A stretch of 64,000 bases of DNA from Streptomyces sp. AM 4-1-1 (GTDB lineage Bacteria > Actinomycetota > Actinomycetes > Streptomycetales > Streptomycetaceae), in assembly GCF_029167625.1 (NCBI RefSeq), contig NZ_CP119145.1, positions 6,758,001 to 6,822,000 of the forward strand, in the 5' to 3' direction. The position numbers and the translations under genes were made by a program. The notes under the pieces are model-generated. The model saw only the letters and a program-made list of their open reading frames with translations. It was not told the DNA's origin and made no database searches. Below, in pieces: positions 1 through 7,992 of this stretch (within the stretch, counting starts at the first letter, position 1; every line of letters starts with the position of its first letter).

Positions 1-1
1 C

Positions 2-547
2 GTGGCGATCGGCGGCATCGCCGCACTCGTCTTCTGTTACGCCCTCGGCAGGATGGGCAGGTTCGGTCCCCGGGCGACGGCCGGACTGATCGCCCTCGCC
101 GCTCTGCTGACCGTGTACATCGTGCCGTTCCTGAAGTACCCGGCCAACCCGCCCGCGGTCGGCAACCCCGACACCATCGGCAAACGCACCACGCTGTTCT
201 TCCTGATGATCGCGCTGAGCGTGCTTCTGGCCGTCGGCACCGTCATCCTCGGCAGACGGCTGGCCCCGCGCCTGGGCAACTGGAACGCCACCATCACGGC
301 CTCCGCCGCCTTCATCCTCCTGGTCGGGCTGGCGTACGCCTTCCTGCCCTCGATCAACGAGGTCGGGGACGACTTCCCGGCCTCCCTGCTCTGGCAGTTC
401 CGGCTGGCCTCCGTCGCCATCCAGATCACCCTGTGGGCCGCCTTCGGCCTGATCTTCGGTCACCTCGCCGAGCGACTGCTGGAACCGAGGACCGCGCGGT
501 CCGCGACCGGTGACGGGGCGTCCCGGCCCGTCACGACCGCGAGCTGA
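2..547 (+). CDS. CbtA family cobalt transporter subunit (5'-truncated by window edge)
   Basis: The visible 181 residues form a polytopic membrane protein with about five hydrophobic segments. Between them lies the hydrophilic stretch FLKYPANPPAVGNPDTIGKR, which I recognise from CbtA-type predicted cobalt transporter subunits; CbtA normally works with the small CbtB and is often B12-riboswitch controlled. The protein is shorter than usual for CbtA and begins at the first bases of the window, so the true start and any CbtB partner lie upstream. The Ser/Thr-rich tail after residue 160 is cytoplasmic-looking. A strong hairpin terminator follows 25 bases after the stop, so this is the last gene of its operon. 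Confidence 0.75.
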   Translation: MAIGGIAALVFCYALGRMGRFGPRATAGLIALAALLTVYIVPFLKYPANPPAVGNPDTIGKRTTLFFLMIALSVLLAVGTVILGRRLAPRLGNWNATITASAAFILLVGLAYAFLPSINEVGDDFPASLLWQFRLASVAIQITLWAAFGLIFGHLAERLLEPRTARSATGDGASRPVTTAS

Positions 548-572
548 CGACTGGTCGACGCGGTACACGGCA

Positions 573-605
573 GCAGGGCCCGCCGAGACGTTCGGCGGGC
601 CCTGC
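573..605 (+). terminator. Rho-independent-type hairpin after cbtA-like gene
   Basis: A perfect 14-bp inverted repeat (GCAGGGCCCGCCGA / TCGGCGGGCCCTGC) encloses a 5-base loop, directly downstream of the cobalt transporter stop. There is no U-tract, as is common in Streptomyces. Confidence 0.85.
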
Positions 606-847
606 CGCGTCCTCACCGGCACCCGCCGGCCCTCACTGGCACCCACCGGCCCTCACCGGCACTCGCTCGCCGTCATTTCCCGCCCGGAGAAGACCCGCAC
701 GCACCTCGGCCGCAGGGCGGGGGCGACGCCCGCGCACCTCCGTACCGCTTCATACTTCTTAGTACCGCGGTCGTACAGCCCTCGTACCACGACGCCCGCC
801 GTGCGCTGATGCTCCCAGGGCCACGGGACAGCGCTTAGGTTGCCACC

Positions 848-1813
848 ATGAGCAATCTCGATCGCCAGGCCGCGCTCTCCGTCTGCGGGGGCCGAGGGTT
901 CGTCGTGGCCGAACCGGTACGTGAACTTCTCACCCCGCGCCACGTCCGGCTCGGCGAGTCCACCGAGGTACGCAGGCTGCTGCCCAACCTGGGCCGGCGC
1001 ATGGTCGGTGCCTGGTCGTTCGTCGACCACTACGGCCCCGACGACATCGTCGACGAGCCAGGAATGCAGGTTCCCCCGCATCCGCACATGGGCCTCCAGA
1101 CGGTCAGCTGGCTGCACGACGGGGAGGTTCTGCACCGCGACAGCCTCGGCAGCCTCCGGACGATCCGTCCCCGCGAGCTGGGACTGATGACGTCGGGGCG
1201 GGCCATCAGCCATTCGGAGGAGAGCCCCCGGGCACACCCCCGTCTGCTGCACGGCGCTCAGCTCTGGGTCGCCCTGCCCGGCGCCCACCGGGACGTCGAC
1301 CCCCACTTCCAGCACCACACCGAACTGCCGACCGTCACCGCACCCGGGTTCACCGCCACCGTGATCCTCGGCGAACTCGACGGCGCCGCCTCACCCGGCA
1401 CCACCTACACCCCGATCGTCGGCGCGGACCTCTCCCTGACCGCCGGCGCCGAGACCCTGCTGCCCGTCGACCCGGACTTCGAGTACGCCGTGCTGTCGAT
1501 GTCCGGCGAGGCCGAGGTGGACGGTGTGCCCGTACTGCCCGGCTCGATGCTGTACCTGGGCTGCGGGCGAACCGGCCTCCCCCTGCGCGCGGTGTCGGAC
1601 GCGGGCCTGCTGCTCCTCGGCGGCGAGCCGTTCGAGGAGGAGATCGTGATGTGGTGGAACTTCGTGGGCAGGACCCAGGACGATATCACGCAGGCTCGCG
1701 AGGACTGGATGAACGGTGATCGGTTCGGCACCGTACACGGCTACGACGGCCCGCCGATCCCGGCGCCGGTGCTGCCGGACGTGGCCCTGAAACCCCGTGG
1801 ACGCGTACGCTGA
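848..1813 (+). CDS. pirin family protein
   Basis: A 321-residue bicupin protein of the pirin family, which binds iron and in some members has quercetinase activity or regulates central metabolism. The N-terminal cupin carries the metal-binding residues of the family: H78 and H80 in HPHMGL, then H122 and E124 in SHSEES. The C-terminal pirin_C region follows (about residues 195-300). The start is the ATG at 848. The gene stands alone, about 240 bases after the upstream terminator. Family assignment is secure; the substrate is unknown. Confidence 0.9.
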   Translation: MSNLDRQAALSVCGGRGFVVAEPVRELLTPRHVRLGESTEVRRLLPNLGRRMVGAWSFVDHYGPDDIVDEPGMQVPPHPHMGLQTVSWLHDGEVLHRDSLGSLRTIRPRELGLMTSGRAISHSEESPRAHPRLLHGAQLWVALPGAHRDVDPHFQHHTELPTVTAPGFTATVILGELDGAASPGTTYTPIVGADLSLTAGAETLLPVDPDFEYAVLSMSGEAEVDGVPVLPGSMLYLGCGRTGLPLRAVSDAGLLLLGGEPFEEEIVMWWNFVGRTQDDITQAREDWMNGDRFGTVHGYDGPPIPAPVLPDVALKPRGRVR

Positions 1814-2029
1814 GCTGCGCATTCTCCATCTGCAGGGGGCGCCGCTTCTTTCTCCGCTATCTCGGGCTGAGCTTCGGAGATCAGGGCGTGGAAGTCGACC
1901 GAGACGGCTCCGGAGCGCACTCACTGCCGGGCCGGGTGTTCCCGTCTGTGCCAGCGTGCTCCCGTGTGTGCCAGGACGGATGCTGACTCAATGCTGACTC
2001 TCCTGACGATGCGTCAAAAGGAGTCGCTG
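1814..2029. other. intergenic stretch with short direct repeat
   Basis: No gene is supported here. The only structure seen is the direct repeat ATGCTGACTC at 1980-1989 and 1991-2000, just upstream of a small inverted-repeat element. Tandem GCTGAC motifs occur beside recombinase target sites, but no integrase gene is present, so no function is assigned. Confidence 0.4.
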
Positions 2030-2183
2030 AAGGCTGTCCCGCAACTCGACGCACAGGCTGGCGGGCTACGGCGGAGGGGTCGGCTTGTCCGGTTCTGGTG
2101 CGACTCACGGCCTCGGCCACGACCTGGGCAATCGGGTCGAACTGGACGCAGGTAAGCGGCTGCAAGAGTTACGGGACAGCCTT
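2030..2183. mobile_element. 154-bp MITE-like element with 18-bp terminal inverted repeats
   Basis: The ends are AAGGCTGTCCCGCAACTC (2030-2047) and GAGTTACGGGACAGCCTT (2166-2183), inverted copies with one mismatch. The interior encodes no transposase. Ends of the form GGCTGTCCCGT are typical of Streptomyces insertion sequences, so this is probably a non-autonomous derivative or a solo remnant of such an element. It abuts the first TTA of the ISAzo13-type cluster. Confidence 0.65.
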
Positions 2184-2185
2184 TA

Positions 2186-2273
2186 GGGCTTGCCGGAAAT
2201 TAACCTGTGGGTTTTGCGACCGGGCCCGCAGGTCAGCGTGCCGCTGGCCCACATGTTGTTCTCCTGCAAGCTC
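2186..2273 (+). mobile_element. ISAzo13-type MITE-like unit A
   Basis: An 88-bp non-coding unit starting GGGCTTGCCGG and ending CCTGCAAGCTC, so its ends are near-perfect inverted repeats. They match the ends of the complete ISAzo13 element at 3978-5674. It is flanked by TTA on both sides (2183-2185 and 2274-2276), consistent with a 3-bp target duplication. Its interior (AACCTGTGGGTTTTG, then GCAGGTCA) is related to units B and C but more diverged. Confidence 0.7.
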
Positions 2274-2276
2274 TTA

Positions 2277-2365
2277 GGGCTTGCCGAGGATTAACCTGTG
2301 GGTTTTGGAGCTTAAACCTGCAGGTCAACGCACTGCTTAACTGCAGGTTGTTCTCCGGCGGACGC
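2277..2365 (+). mobile_element. ISAzo13-type MITE-like unit B
   Basis: An 89-bp non-coding unit beginning GGGCTTGCCGAGG and ending CCGGCGGACGC, bracketed by TTA at 2274-2276 and 2366-2368. It is almost identical, in inverted orientation, to unit C at 5678-5767. The right end has only a degenerate match to the left end. B and C may be two copies of one MITE, or two arms of a long palindrome split by later insertions. Confidence 0.7.
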
Positions 2366-2369
2366 TTAG

Positions 2370-3974
2370 CTTGATCTTTAACCTGTGCGGCGGGGGCGAG
2401 GGGTTGTTGACTTCTTCGTTCGTTGTTTCGCGGGGCCTGGTTTGCCGACTGTGTGCACGTCGTGGCGTGGGGTGGGTCGGGTGTTCTTGCTTCCGAGTGG
2501 CCGCCCGGGGCCGGGGCGGGGAGATTTGGGTACTTCGGCTGGGCAGGCGGCCTTCGGGCGGAGGTTTCGAAAGTCGCGGCGGACTCGTGTGGGGGTGAGT
2601 CTGTCGGGCGGGGTCGGTTTCTCCCAGGGCCGGCGGAGGTCGGCCGCCAGTGGGCGGGCGAGCCGGAGCTGGGTGAAGACGACGATGATCAGCCAGGTCC
2701 AGCGGTCGGCGGCCTCGGGGCTGCGGATCTTTGGGCAGGTCCAGCCCAGGGTCTGTTTGAACAGGCGGAAGGTGTGCTCGATGTCGAAGCGTCGCAGGAA
2801 CGCCTGCCACAGACGGTCGATGTCGGCTGTGGTGGCGTCGGTGCCCGAGCACCACAGCCAGACCGGCTTCGGTGTGGCGCCGCTGGGCAGGTGCTCGACC
2901 TGCAGGCGGATCACGGTGCCCTCGATGACCGGCAGAGCACCCAGCTCGGCGGTCCAGGCCGAGCGGTGGGTCAGCCTCGGATGGAGCCGGTCCCAGGAAC
3001 GGGCGGTGGCGGTGCCGTAGAGACGGGTCTCGGTCACCGTCTGCGCGTCGGGTGTGCCCCAGGTGGCCGGGTCACCGAAGACGAATTCGCCTCCATGACG
3101 AGGTGGGCGGCCCCGGACACCCGTCTCGCGGGGCGGTGCCGCCCGGCGTAGGACGCGGTCCGAGCGCATCCGTCCCAGTACCTGCACCGGGAGATCCCTC
3201 AGCAGGAAGGCCAGGCGGGGCACGTCGTAGCCGGCATCCACCACGATCAAAATCTCCGGATCACCGTCCTTCCACTGCCCGGCCTCGGTCAACCGCTCGA
3301 TGAGCTCGCGCATCTGCCGGGCCGTGACGGTGGCGGCATCGTCGCCCGGTGCCAGACGCAGCGCGTCCAGCGGTGCGGTCCAGGAGCTTCGCCCTGATTC
3401 CAGTGCGCAGATCACCGAGTACGGCCAGCCGGGAACGGGAATGTGCTGGTCCTTGCCCCGTCCGTAGGTGTGGCACAGGATCCGCTGCGGTGAGGTATGG
3501 GCGCTGGGCCGCAGCCAGCAGGTGAGGTCGGCGGCCAGGACCAGCCGGCCGTCCGCTGCCCGTGGCAGCCGCACCGTGGCCAGGGCCCGTCGCAGCCGGG
3601 CGGCATCGACCCGGCCTGCGGCCAGGGCGTCGTAGAGCCCGCCGTGCCCGCGCCGGTGCTCGCCCACCAGCGACAGTTCCACCAACGACCGGACCGGACC
3701 GTCCGCACACAACACCGCGTCCGCGAGTTCGAACAGTGCGTCCGCACGTCTGGTCAGACACGCGTAGAACTCGCCCCGGAAGCGTGACAGACCCGCAAAC
3801 GGATCCTGTCGGACAGCGTGATGCGACAGACTCATCCCACGGCCTTCGTGCTGAGCGTTGTGTGTTCCTTGGTCGGATCACATGCTCAGCCGAAGGCCGC
3901 CCCCACGTAAGGCAGTTACCAGACCGAGTGATCAAGTACGAGGAACCGTTCGACCCTCAAGGTTAAAGATCAAG
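2370..3974 (-). mobile_element. IS701-like insertion sequence, complete, with 4-bp target duplication
   Basis: A 1605-bp element with 15-bp perfect terminal inverted repeats: CTTGATCTTTAACCT at 2370-2384 and its complement at 3960-3974. It is flanked by TTAG on both sides (2366-2369 and 3975-3978), a YTAR-type 4-bp duplication as described for the IS701 family. It carries one transposase gene whose stop codon lies inside the left repeat. The insertion landed exactly at the junction between MITE unit B and the ISAzo13 element. Confidence 0.85.
2378..3835 (-). CDS. DDE transposase of the IS701-like element
   Basis: A 485-residue protein resembling the large Streptomyces DDE transposases related to the IS4/IS701 group (the NF041680-type family in current annotation). 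Features seen are an N-terminal region with CRxDGPVRS-like spacing, the DAGYD acidic motif near residue 200, HLPSGATPKPVWLW in the central beta region, and FDIEHTFRLFKQTLGW, which fits the YREK-like signature with its Glu. A basic, Pro-rich tail (GPGRPLGSKN) ends the protein. The start ATG at 3835 is taken as the first in frame. The reading frame is intact, so the element may be active. Confidence 0.85.
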   Translation of the reverse strand: MSLSHHAVRQDPFAGLSRFRGEFYACLTRRADALFELADAVLCADGPVRSLVELSLVGEHRRGHGGLYDALAAGRVDAARLRRALATVRLPRAADGRLVLAADLTCWLRPSAHTSPQRILCHTYGRGKDQHIPVPGWPYSVICALESGRSSWTAPLDALRLAPGDDAATVTARQMRELIERLTEAGQWKDGDPEILIVVDAGYDVPRLAFLLRDLPVQVLGRMRSDRVLRRAAPPRETGVRGRPPRHGGEFVFGDPATWGTPDAQTVTETRLYGTATARSWDRLHPRLTHRSAWTAELGALPVIEGTVIRLQVEHLPSGATPKPVWLWCSGTDATTADIDRLWQAFLRRFDIEHTFRLFKQTLGWTCPKIRSPEAADRWTWLIIVVFTQLRLARPLAADLRRPWEKPTPPDRLTPTRVRRDFRNLRPKAACPAEVPKSPRPGPGRPLGSKNTRPTPRHDVHTVGKPGPAKQRTKKSTTPRPRRTG

Positions 3975-3977
3975 TTA

Positions 3978-5674
3978 GGGCTTGCAGGCAATCAAGGTGT
4001 TGCTTCTCGTTCCGGGGATCGTTGGTGTGGTATGCGCATCCCGGACGAGACTCGTGATCAACTCGCTGTGAAGTTCGAGGTGTTGTTCCCGCACCTGGAT
4101 GAACGGCAGCGCCGGCTGCTGATGGCCGCAGAGGCCAGGGTCCTGGGGCATGGCGGTGTCCGGGCCGTCGCGCAGGCCGCGGCGGTCAGTGAGACAACGG
4201 TCCGCAGGGGCGTGTTCGAGTTGGAGGCGGGCGAGGCACCGCCGGGTCGGGCACGAAGGCCGGGCGGAGGTCGCAAACGGGTCGCGGATCTTGACCCGGG
4301 GCTGCGTCCGGCCTTGCTGGCGCTGGTCGAGCCGGACGAGCGCGGGGATCCGATGTCGCCGCTGCGGTGGACGGTGAAGTCGACACGCGCCCTTGCCCGG
4401 GAGCTGTCCCGGGCCGGTCACAAGGTCAGTGCCGACACCGTCGCCGACCTGCTGCGGGAGGAAGGCTTCAGCTTGCAGGCCAACGCCAAGACCCTGGAGG
4501 GCGGCCAGCACAGCGATCGCGACGCCCAGTTCCGCTATCTCAACGAGCAGGCCCGCGAATACCGGGACGCCGACCAGCCGGTGATCAGCGTGGATACCAA
4601 GAAGAAGGAGCTCGTCGGAGAGTTCAAGAACGGCGGCCGTGAGTGGCGGCCGGCGGGTGATCCGGTACTGGTGGGCGTCCACGACTTCGCCGACCCGCAA
4701 CTGGGCAAGGCCGTCCCCTATGGGGTCTACGACATCGAGGAGAACACCGGCTGGGTCAACGTCGGCACCGATCACGACACCGCTGCGTTTGCCGTGGAGT
4801 CGATCCGCCGCTGGTGGCACGGCCAGGGCCAGGACGCCTACCCGCGGGCAACCCGGCTGCTGGTCACCGCCGACGCGGGCGGATCCAACGGCTACCGCAC
4901 CCGGGCCTGGAAGCTCGAACTCGCACGGCTCGCCGCCGAAACAGGGCTGACCATCACTGTGTGTCATCTGCCGCCCGGCACGTCGAAGTGGAACAAGATC
5001 GAGCACCGGTTGTTCTCGCACATCACCATGAACTGGCGTGGCCGCCCGCTGACCAGCCACGAAGTCATCGTGAACAGCATCGCAGCGACCACCACCCGCA
5101 CCGGACTGCGCGTGAAGGCCGCGCTCGACACCAACAGCTATCCCATCGGGGTGAAGATCAGCGACGCAGAGATGGCCGCTCTGCCGCTGACCCGGCATGC
5201 CTTCCACGGAGACTGGAACTATGCCCTGCACCCCCAGATACGGCCTGCAATGTCGGCGACACAATCCCCACAGGCCGCTGACACGCAGTGGGACCAGGCT
5301 CTGCTTTCCGATCCTTCACTGACCGGGATGCCCCGCCAGCAACTGGACAACCTCACGGCAATGTTGGCTACCGACGGGGACATTCAGCGCGGCCGCCCAC
5401 CCCGACTCACCTTCCCCGAACAAGTCCTGGCGACCGTGCTCCACCTGCGGGTCGCCCTGGCCGCGGAACCACTCGCCGTACTGTTCACCAGCAGCCGCAC
5501 GGCCATGCACCGCACCCTCCTCAAGAACAGAAGACTGCTCGAGGCCCAGGGCATCACCATCCCGCCCGCGAAGACCCCACCCGCGTCCCTCGCAGTCCTC
5601 CATGCCAGGGTCCTCGCGCTGACCGGCGACACCAGCATCAAGATCAAGACACCGTGTTAATGACCTGCAAGCCC
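3978..5674 (+). mobile_element. ISAzo13 family insertion sequence, complete
   Basis: A 1697-bp element with 11-bp perfect ends, GGGCTTGCAGG at 3978-3988 and its complement at 5664-5674, flanked by TTA at 3975-3977 and 5675-5677. It holds one intact transposase gene. Both outer junctions are shared with MITE-like units that have similar ends. Confidence 0.85.
4032..5660 (+). CDS. ISAzo13 family transposase
   Basis: From ATG 4032 the product is 542 residues: MRIPDETRDQLAVKF, an N-terminal HTH region (AVAQAAAVSETTVRRG), then the ISAzo13 catalytic domain with SVDTKKKELVGEFKNGG, TADAGGSNGYR and PPGTSKWNKIEHRLFS. These supply the acidic residues of the DDE core. The frame is open further upstream to 3858, but that start would lie inside the neighbouring IS and outside this element, so it is rejected. 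The C-terminal 130 residues form an extra HTH-like region seen in some actinobacterial ISAzo13 transposases. The gene ends 4 bases before the right inverted repeat. Confidence 0.9.
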   Translation: MRIPDETRDQLAVKFEVLFPHLDERQRRLLMAAEARVLGHGGVRAVAQAAAVSETTVRRGVFELEAGEAPPGRARRPGGGRKRVADLDPGLRPALLALVEPDERGDPMSPLRWTVKSTRALARELSRAGHKVSADTVADLLREEGFSLQANAKTLEGGQHSDRDAQFRYLNEQAREYRDADQPVISVDTKKKELVGEFKNGGREWRPAGDPVLVGVHDFADPQLGKAVPYGVYDIEENTGWVNVGTDHDTAAFAVESIRRWWHGQGQDAYPRATRLLVTADAGGSNGYRTRAWKLELARLAAETGLTITVCHLPPGTSKWNKIEHRLFSHITMNWRGRPLTSHEVIVNSIAATTTRTGLRVKAALDTNSYPIGVKISDAEMAALPLTRHAFHGDWNYALHPQIRPAMSATQSPQAADTQWDQALLSDPSLTGMPRQQLDNLTAMLATDGDIQRGRPPRLTFPEQVLATVLHLRVALAAEPLAVLFTSSRTAMHRTLLKNRRLLEAQGITIPPAKTPPASLAVLHARVLALTGDTSIKIKTPC

Positions 5675-5677
5675 TTA

Positions 5678-5767
5678 GCGTCCGCCGGAGAACAACCTGC
5701 AGTTAAGCAGTGCGTTGACCTGCAGGTTTTAAGCCCCAAAACCCACAGGTTAATCCTCGGCAAGCCC
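5678..5767 (-). mobile_element. ISAzo13-type MITE-like unit C
   Basis: A 90-bp unit between TTA at 5675-5677 and TTA at 5768-5770. Read on the minus strand it begins GGGCTTGCCGAGG and ends GGCGGACGC, nearly identical to unit B apart from a few changes (GGGGCTTAAAACC against GGAGCTTAAACC). It has no coding capacity. Confidence 0.7.
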
Positions 5768-5984
5768 TTAGAGCGCAATCTTGCCGGCTACGGGCCCGAG
5801 ATGGAGGCGCGAACCCACAGAATTATCCAGGCCCTCCTGGACGGTGATCTGGAGCCTGGCCCCCGACCGGTATCCAAGACGGGAACCACGAACAGCAGAT
5901 CGTAGGGTTGCCCTTAAAGTGGCACGCCGAGCGCTTGGGCACGTGACGGTGCTCGGGAAGTCGGCGCGGCCGGAGTACGCGTAG

Positions 5985-6137
5985 GCGATCCTGGCCGAGC
6001 CGCCGCCGGAATCACCGACGGCCCCGTACGGCCCGGAGCCGCCCGCCTGGATGATCATTCCTGTGCCGGTCCGGGACCCCGCGACAGGCAGCCCTGTGTA
6101 CTGGGTGGACGAGGCCTCCCCCAAGAGGCGTGGGTGA
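5985..6137 (+). pseudogene. 3' fragment of an unrecognised gene
   Basis: The frame from 5985 to the TGA at 6135-6137 reads AILAEPPPESPTAPYGPEP, then AWMIIPVPVRDPATGSPVYW and VDEASPKRRG, with convincing Streptomyces codon use. It follows directly on an in-frame TAG and has no start codon, so it looks like the tail of a gene whose front was lost when the mobile elements arrived. The stop overlaps the GTG of the next frame (GTGA), the usual sign of an operon. No family is recognised. Confidence 0.4.
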
Positions 6138-6289
6138 CACGCAGGGGCAAGACCGTGTACGAGCTGGAGAAGGAGAGTGCCCTGGACCGGCTGCGGGGCC
6201 GTGAGACGACTGAGGACGAGGAGCGGCCTGACTGGGCGGGTCCGGCGCCGTTCAGCGTCCTGACGCCCTCAACCCCCCGCGAACCGCTT
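6134..6289 (+). pseudogene. fragment of a translationally coupled small gene, 3' end lost
   Basis: A GTG start at 6134 overlaps the stop of the preceding fragment. It opens MTRRGKTVYELEKESALDRL, charged and plausibly helical, then continues to about PFSVLTPSTP near 6275. Beyond that the frame runs antisense into the PIG-L gene and stops looking like protein, so I place the break at about 6289. The original product cannot be named. Together with the preceding fragment it marks an older operon cut on both sides. Confidence 0.35.
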
Positions 6290-6321
6290 GACGTACTGCT
6301 CAGGCGGGAGCCAGGTCGAGG

Positions 6322-7011
6322 TCATGCGGGTCTTTCCGTTGAGGGGCGTCGTTGGAACGGATCTGCCCGGCCTGCGAACTCGATGTCCCTCGCTGTGCGG
6401 AAGAGCTCGGCGGAGTTCGTCCCCGTAGGGAAGTGCTCGACCACACGGTGGTGTACGTGCTGTCGGTACACGACCTCGGCGAGCTTGCGGAAGACATCCA
6501 TGTCGAGTTGCTGCTGCGAGGCGAAGCACCTCAGAGCCCTTGCTTTGAGGTCCAGGAGTTCCTGGGTGCCCACGAAGATCTTGGTGGGCTCGAACCCGAT
6601 GCTGTAGGGGGAGCGGAAGTAGATCAGGTTGTTGGCCGCGCGCAGGGCGACGGTCGTGACCTCCTGCGCGGTGACGCGGTGATCGAGGTGCTGGTCGTCG
6701 GGAAAGTGCGTGTAGACGACGTCCGGGCGGGTCTCGTCGAGGAGCTTGACGAGGTCGCTGTTGATCTCGCCGCGATTCTCGACGAACCGGGTGTCGGGGA
6801 TGTTCGAGAAGCTGTAGTTCTCCACGCCCAGGATCGCGCCGGCGGCCAGGCACTCGTGCGTGCGCTCCGGGGCGCCGTCCGGTCCGGGTGCCCCGGTGGT
6901 GAGGCAGTGCACCCAGACCCGTGCTCCCTGCCTCGCGTACTCGTGGATGCGCATCCCCATGGCTATCTCGGCATCGTCGGGGTGTGCTACGACAATGAGG
7001 ACGGTCGTCAT
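6322..7011 (-). CDS. PIG-L family deacetylase
   Basis: A 229-residue zinc-dependent N-acetyl-sugar/PIG-L deacetylase-like protein. The metal and catalytic motif AHPDDAE is at residues 9-15, and the downstream HxxH motif (DDQHLDHR) is near residue 105. Family members deacetylate N-acetylglucosaminyl groups in mycothiol, lipid and antibiotic biosynthesis. It is the last gene of a ten-gene minus-strand operon, 10 bases after the kinase gene. Its position beside an acetyltransferase and a kinase suggests the operon modifies an amino-sugar-like compound; this is inference. Confidence 0.88.
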   Translation of the reverse strand: MTTVLIVVAHPDDAEIAMGMRIHEYARQGARVWVHCLTTGAPGPDGAPERTHECLAAGAILGVENYSFSNIPDTRFVENRGEINSDLVKLLDETRPDVVYTHFPDDQHLDHRVTAQEVTTVALRAANNLIYFRSPYSIGFEPTKIFVGTQELLDLKARALRCFASQQQLDMDVFRKLAEVVYRQHVHHRVVEHFPTGTNSAELFRTARDIEFAGRADPFQRRPSTERPA

Positions 7012-7021
7012 CAGGCCGCCC

Positions 7022-7909
7022 CTATGCGTGCGTCAGGCGGCTGAGGACGAGGTGACCCCGCTCGACGAGCACCGGGTTCTGCTTGGAGAGGCCGGTGGCG
7101 AGGTAGGAGACACCGAGCCTCGCGGTGAGGAGGAGCAGCGCCCTCTCCTCGCTGTCCGACAGGGCGCGGCCGTATCCGGTGAAGTATGCGGCCTTGAGGT
7201 CCGGGCGGGGCGCCCATACCGCTCCGCACAGCCACACGAACTCTTCGACGGCGACGCCGTGGGCGGACATCTCGAAGTCGATCACGCCGTAGCCGTGGTG
7301 GAGGTCCCACAGCCAGTTGCGGGTGGCGTAGTCGCCGTGCCGGTACACGACGGGCAGCTTCTCGGCGAGCTGCGGCAGCTCGTGGGCAACGCACTGGACC
7401 AGAGCGCGCTGCCTGTCGTCGAGGTGTCCGGCGGTGGTCTCCAGGCAGGCGGCGGCTTCGCTCGCCTGGCCGGCCATGGTCGCGCGGATCGTGTCGCGGT
7501 CCTGCTTCGAGGCGGGGGTGGAGGCGTTGTGCCAGCGCCTGAGCAGGTTTCCCGCCCGTTCGTGCACCCGCAGCTCCTCCTTCCTGCCGAGGGGCAGCCC
7601 GCGTACGACGCGGCCCGGCTGGAGCGAGGTCATGATCGCTTGCAAGCCGGGATCTGCGGAGAGGAGGCGGGGCGCTTCCTGCGGGGCGAGGACACGCGCC
7701 GCGTACGCGTAGCCTGCTACCTCCCGCTCGTAGTCCTTCGGGCTCGGGCTGAGCTTCACGAAGACCTCGGTCCCAGCCGTGGGCACCCTCCAGACTCGCG
7801 AGTCGCCGCGGTCCCAGGAGACGTCCTCGGCCTTGTCGGGGTTCCCGTCCGGCAGGCTCTCGGTGATCCATCGGCGCAGGTCGGGCGGCATGGGGGTGTT
7901 CCGCTTCAT
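7022..7909 (-). CDS. aminoglycoside phosphotransferase (APH) family kinase
   Basis: A small-molecule kinase of the APH/choline kinase fold, 295 residues from ATG 7909. It has the catalytic loop HGDYATRNWLWD (Brenner-type HGDxxxxN) and the metal-binding DFE in VIDFEMS. The frame extends to 7936, but ATG 7909 is preferred because GGAG lies 10 bases upstream of it. The acceptor could be an aminoglycoside, nucleoside or amino sugar. The gene sits between an Eis-like acetyltransferase and a PIG-L deacetylase. Resistance or self-protection is possible, but a biosynthetic role is equally open. Confidence 0.82.
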   Translation of the reverse strand: MKRNTPMPPDLRRWITESLPDGNPDKAEDVSWDRGDSRVWRVPTAGTEVFVKLSPSPKDYEREVAGYAYAARVLAPQEAPRLLSADPGLQAIMTSLQPGRVVRGLPLGRKEELRVHERAGNLLRRWHNASTPASKQDRDTIRATMAGQASEAAACLETTAGHLDDRQRALVQCVAHELPQLAEKLPVVYRHGDYATRNWLWDLHHGYGVIDFEMSAHGVAVEEFVWLCGAVWAPRPDLKAAYFTGYGRALSDSEERALLLLTARLGVSYLATGLSKQNPVLVERGHLVLSRLTHA

Positions 7910-7992
7910 GTGGTGGTTTCTCCGAATTGCGTGCAAGCGGTGGAATCAGCCCGTAAGCGTGAAGGGTACTGCGGCGCCTCGCGGCATACGGG

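Noticed and set aside
1980..2000. Direct repeat ATGCTGACTC as a possible phage attachment site
   Set aside because: No integrase, tRNA or second copy was found in the window, so only the repeat itself is reported.
3858..4031. N-terminal extension of the ISAzo13 transposase frame
   Set aside because: It would start inside the adjacent IS701-like element and cross both element borders; ATG 4032 begins the recognised domain.
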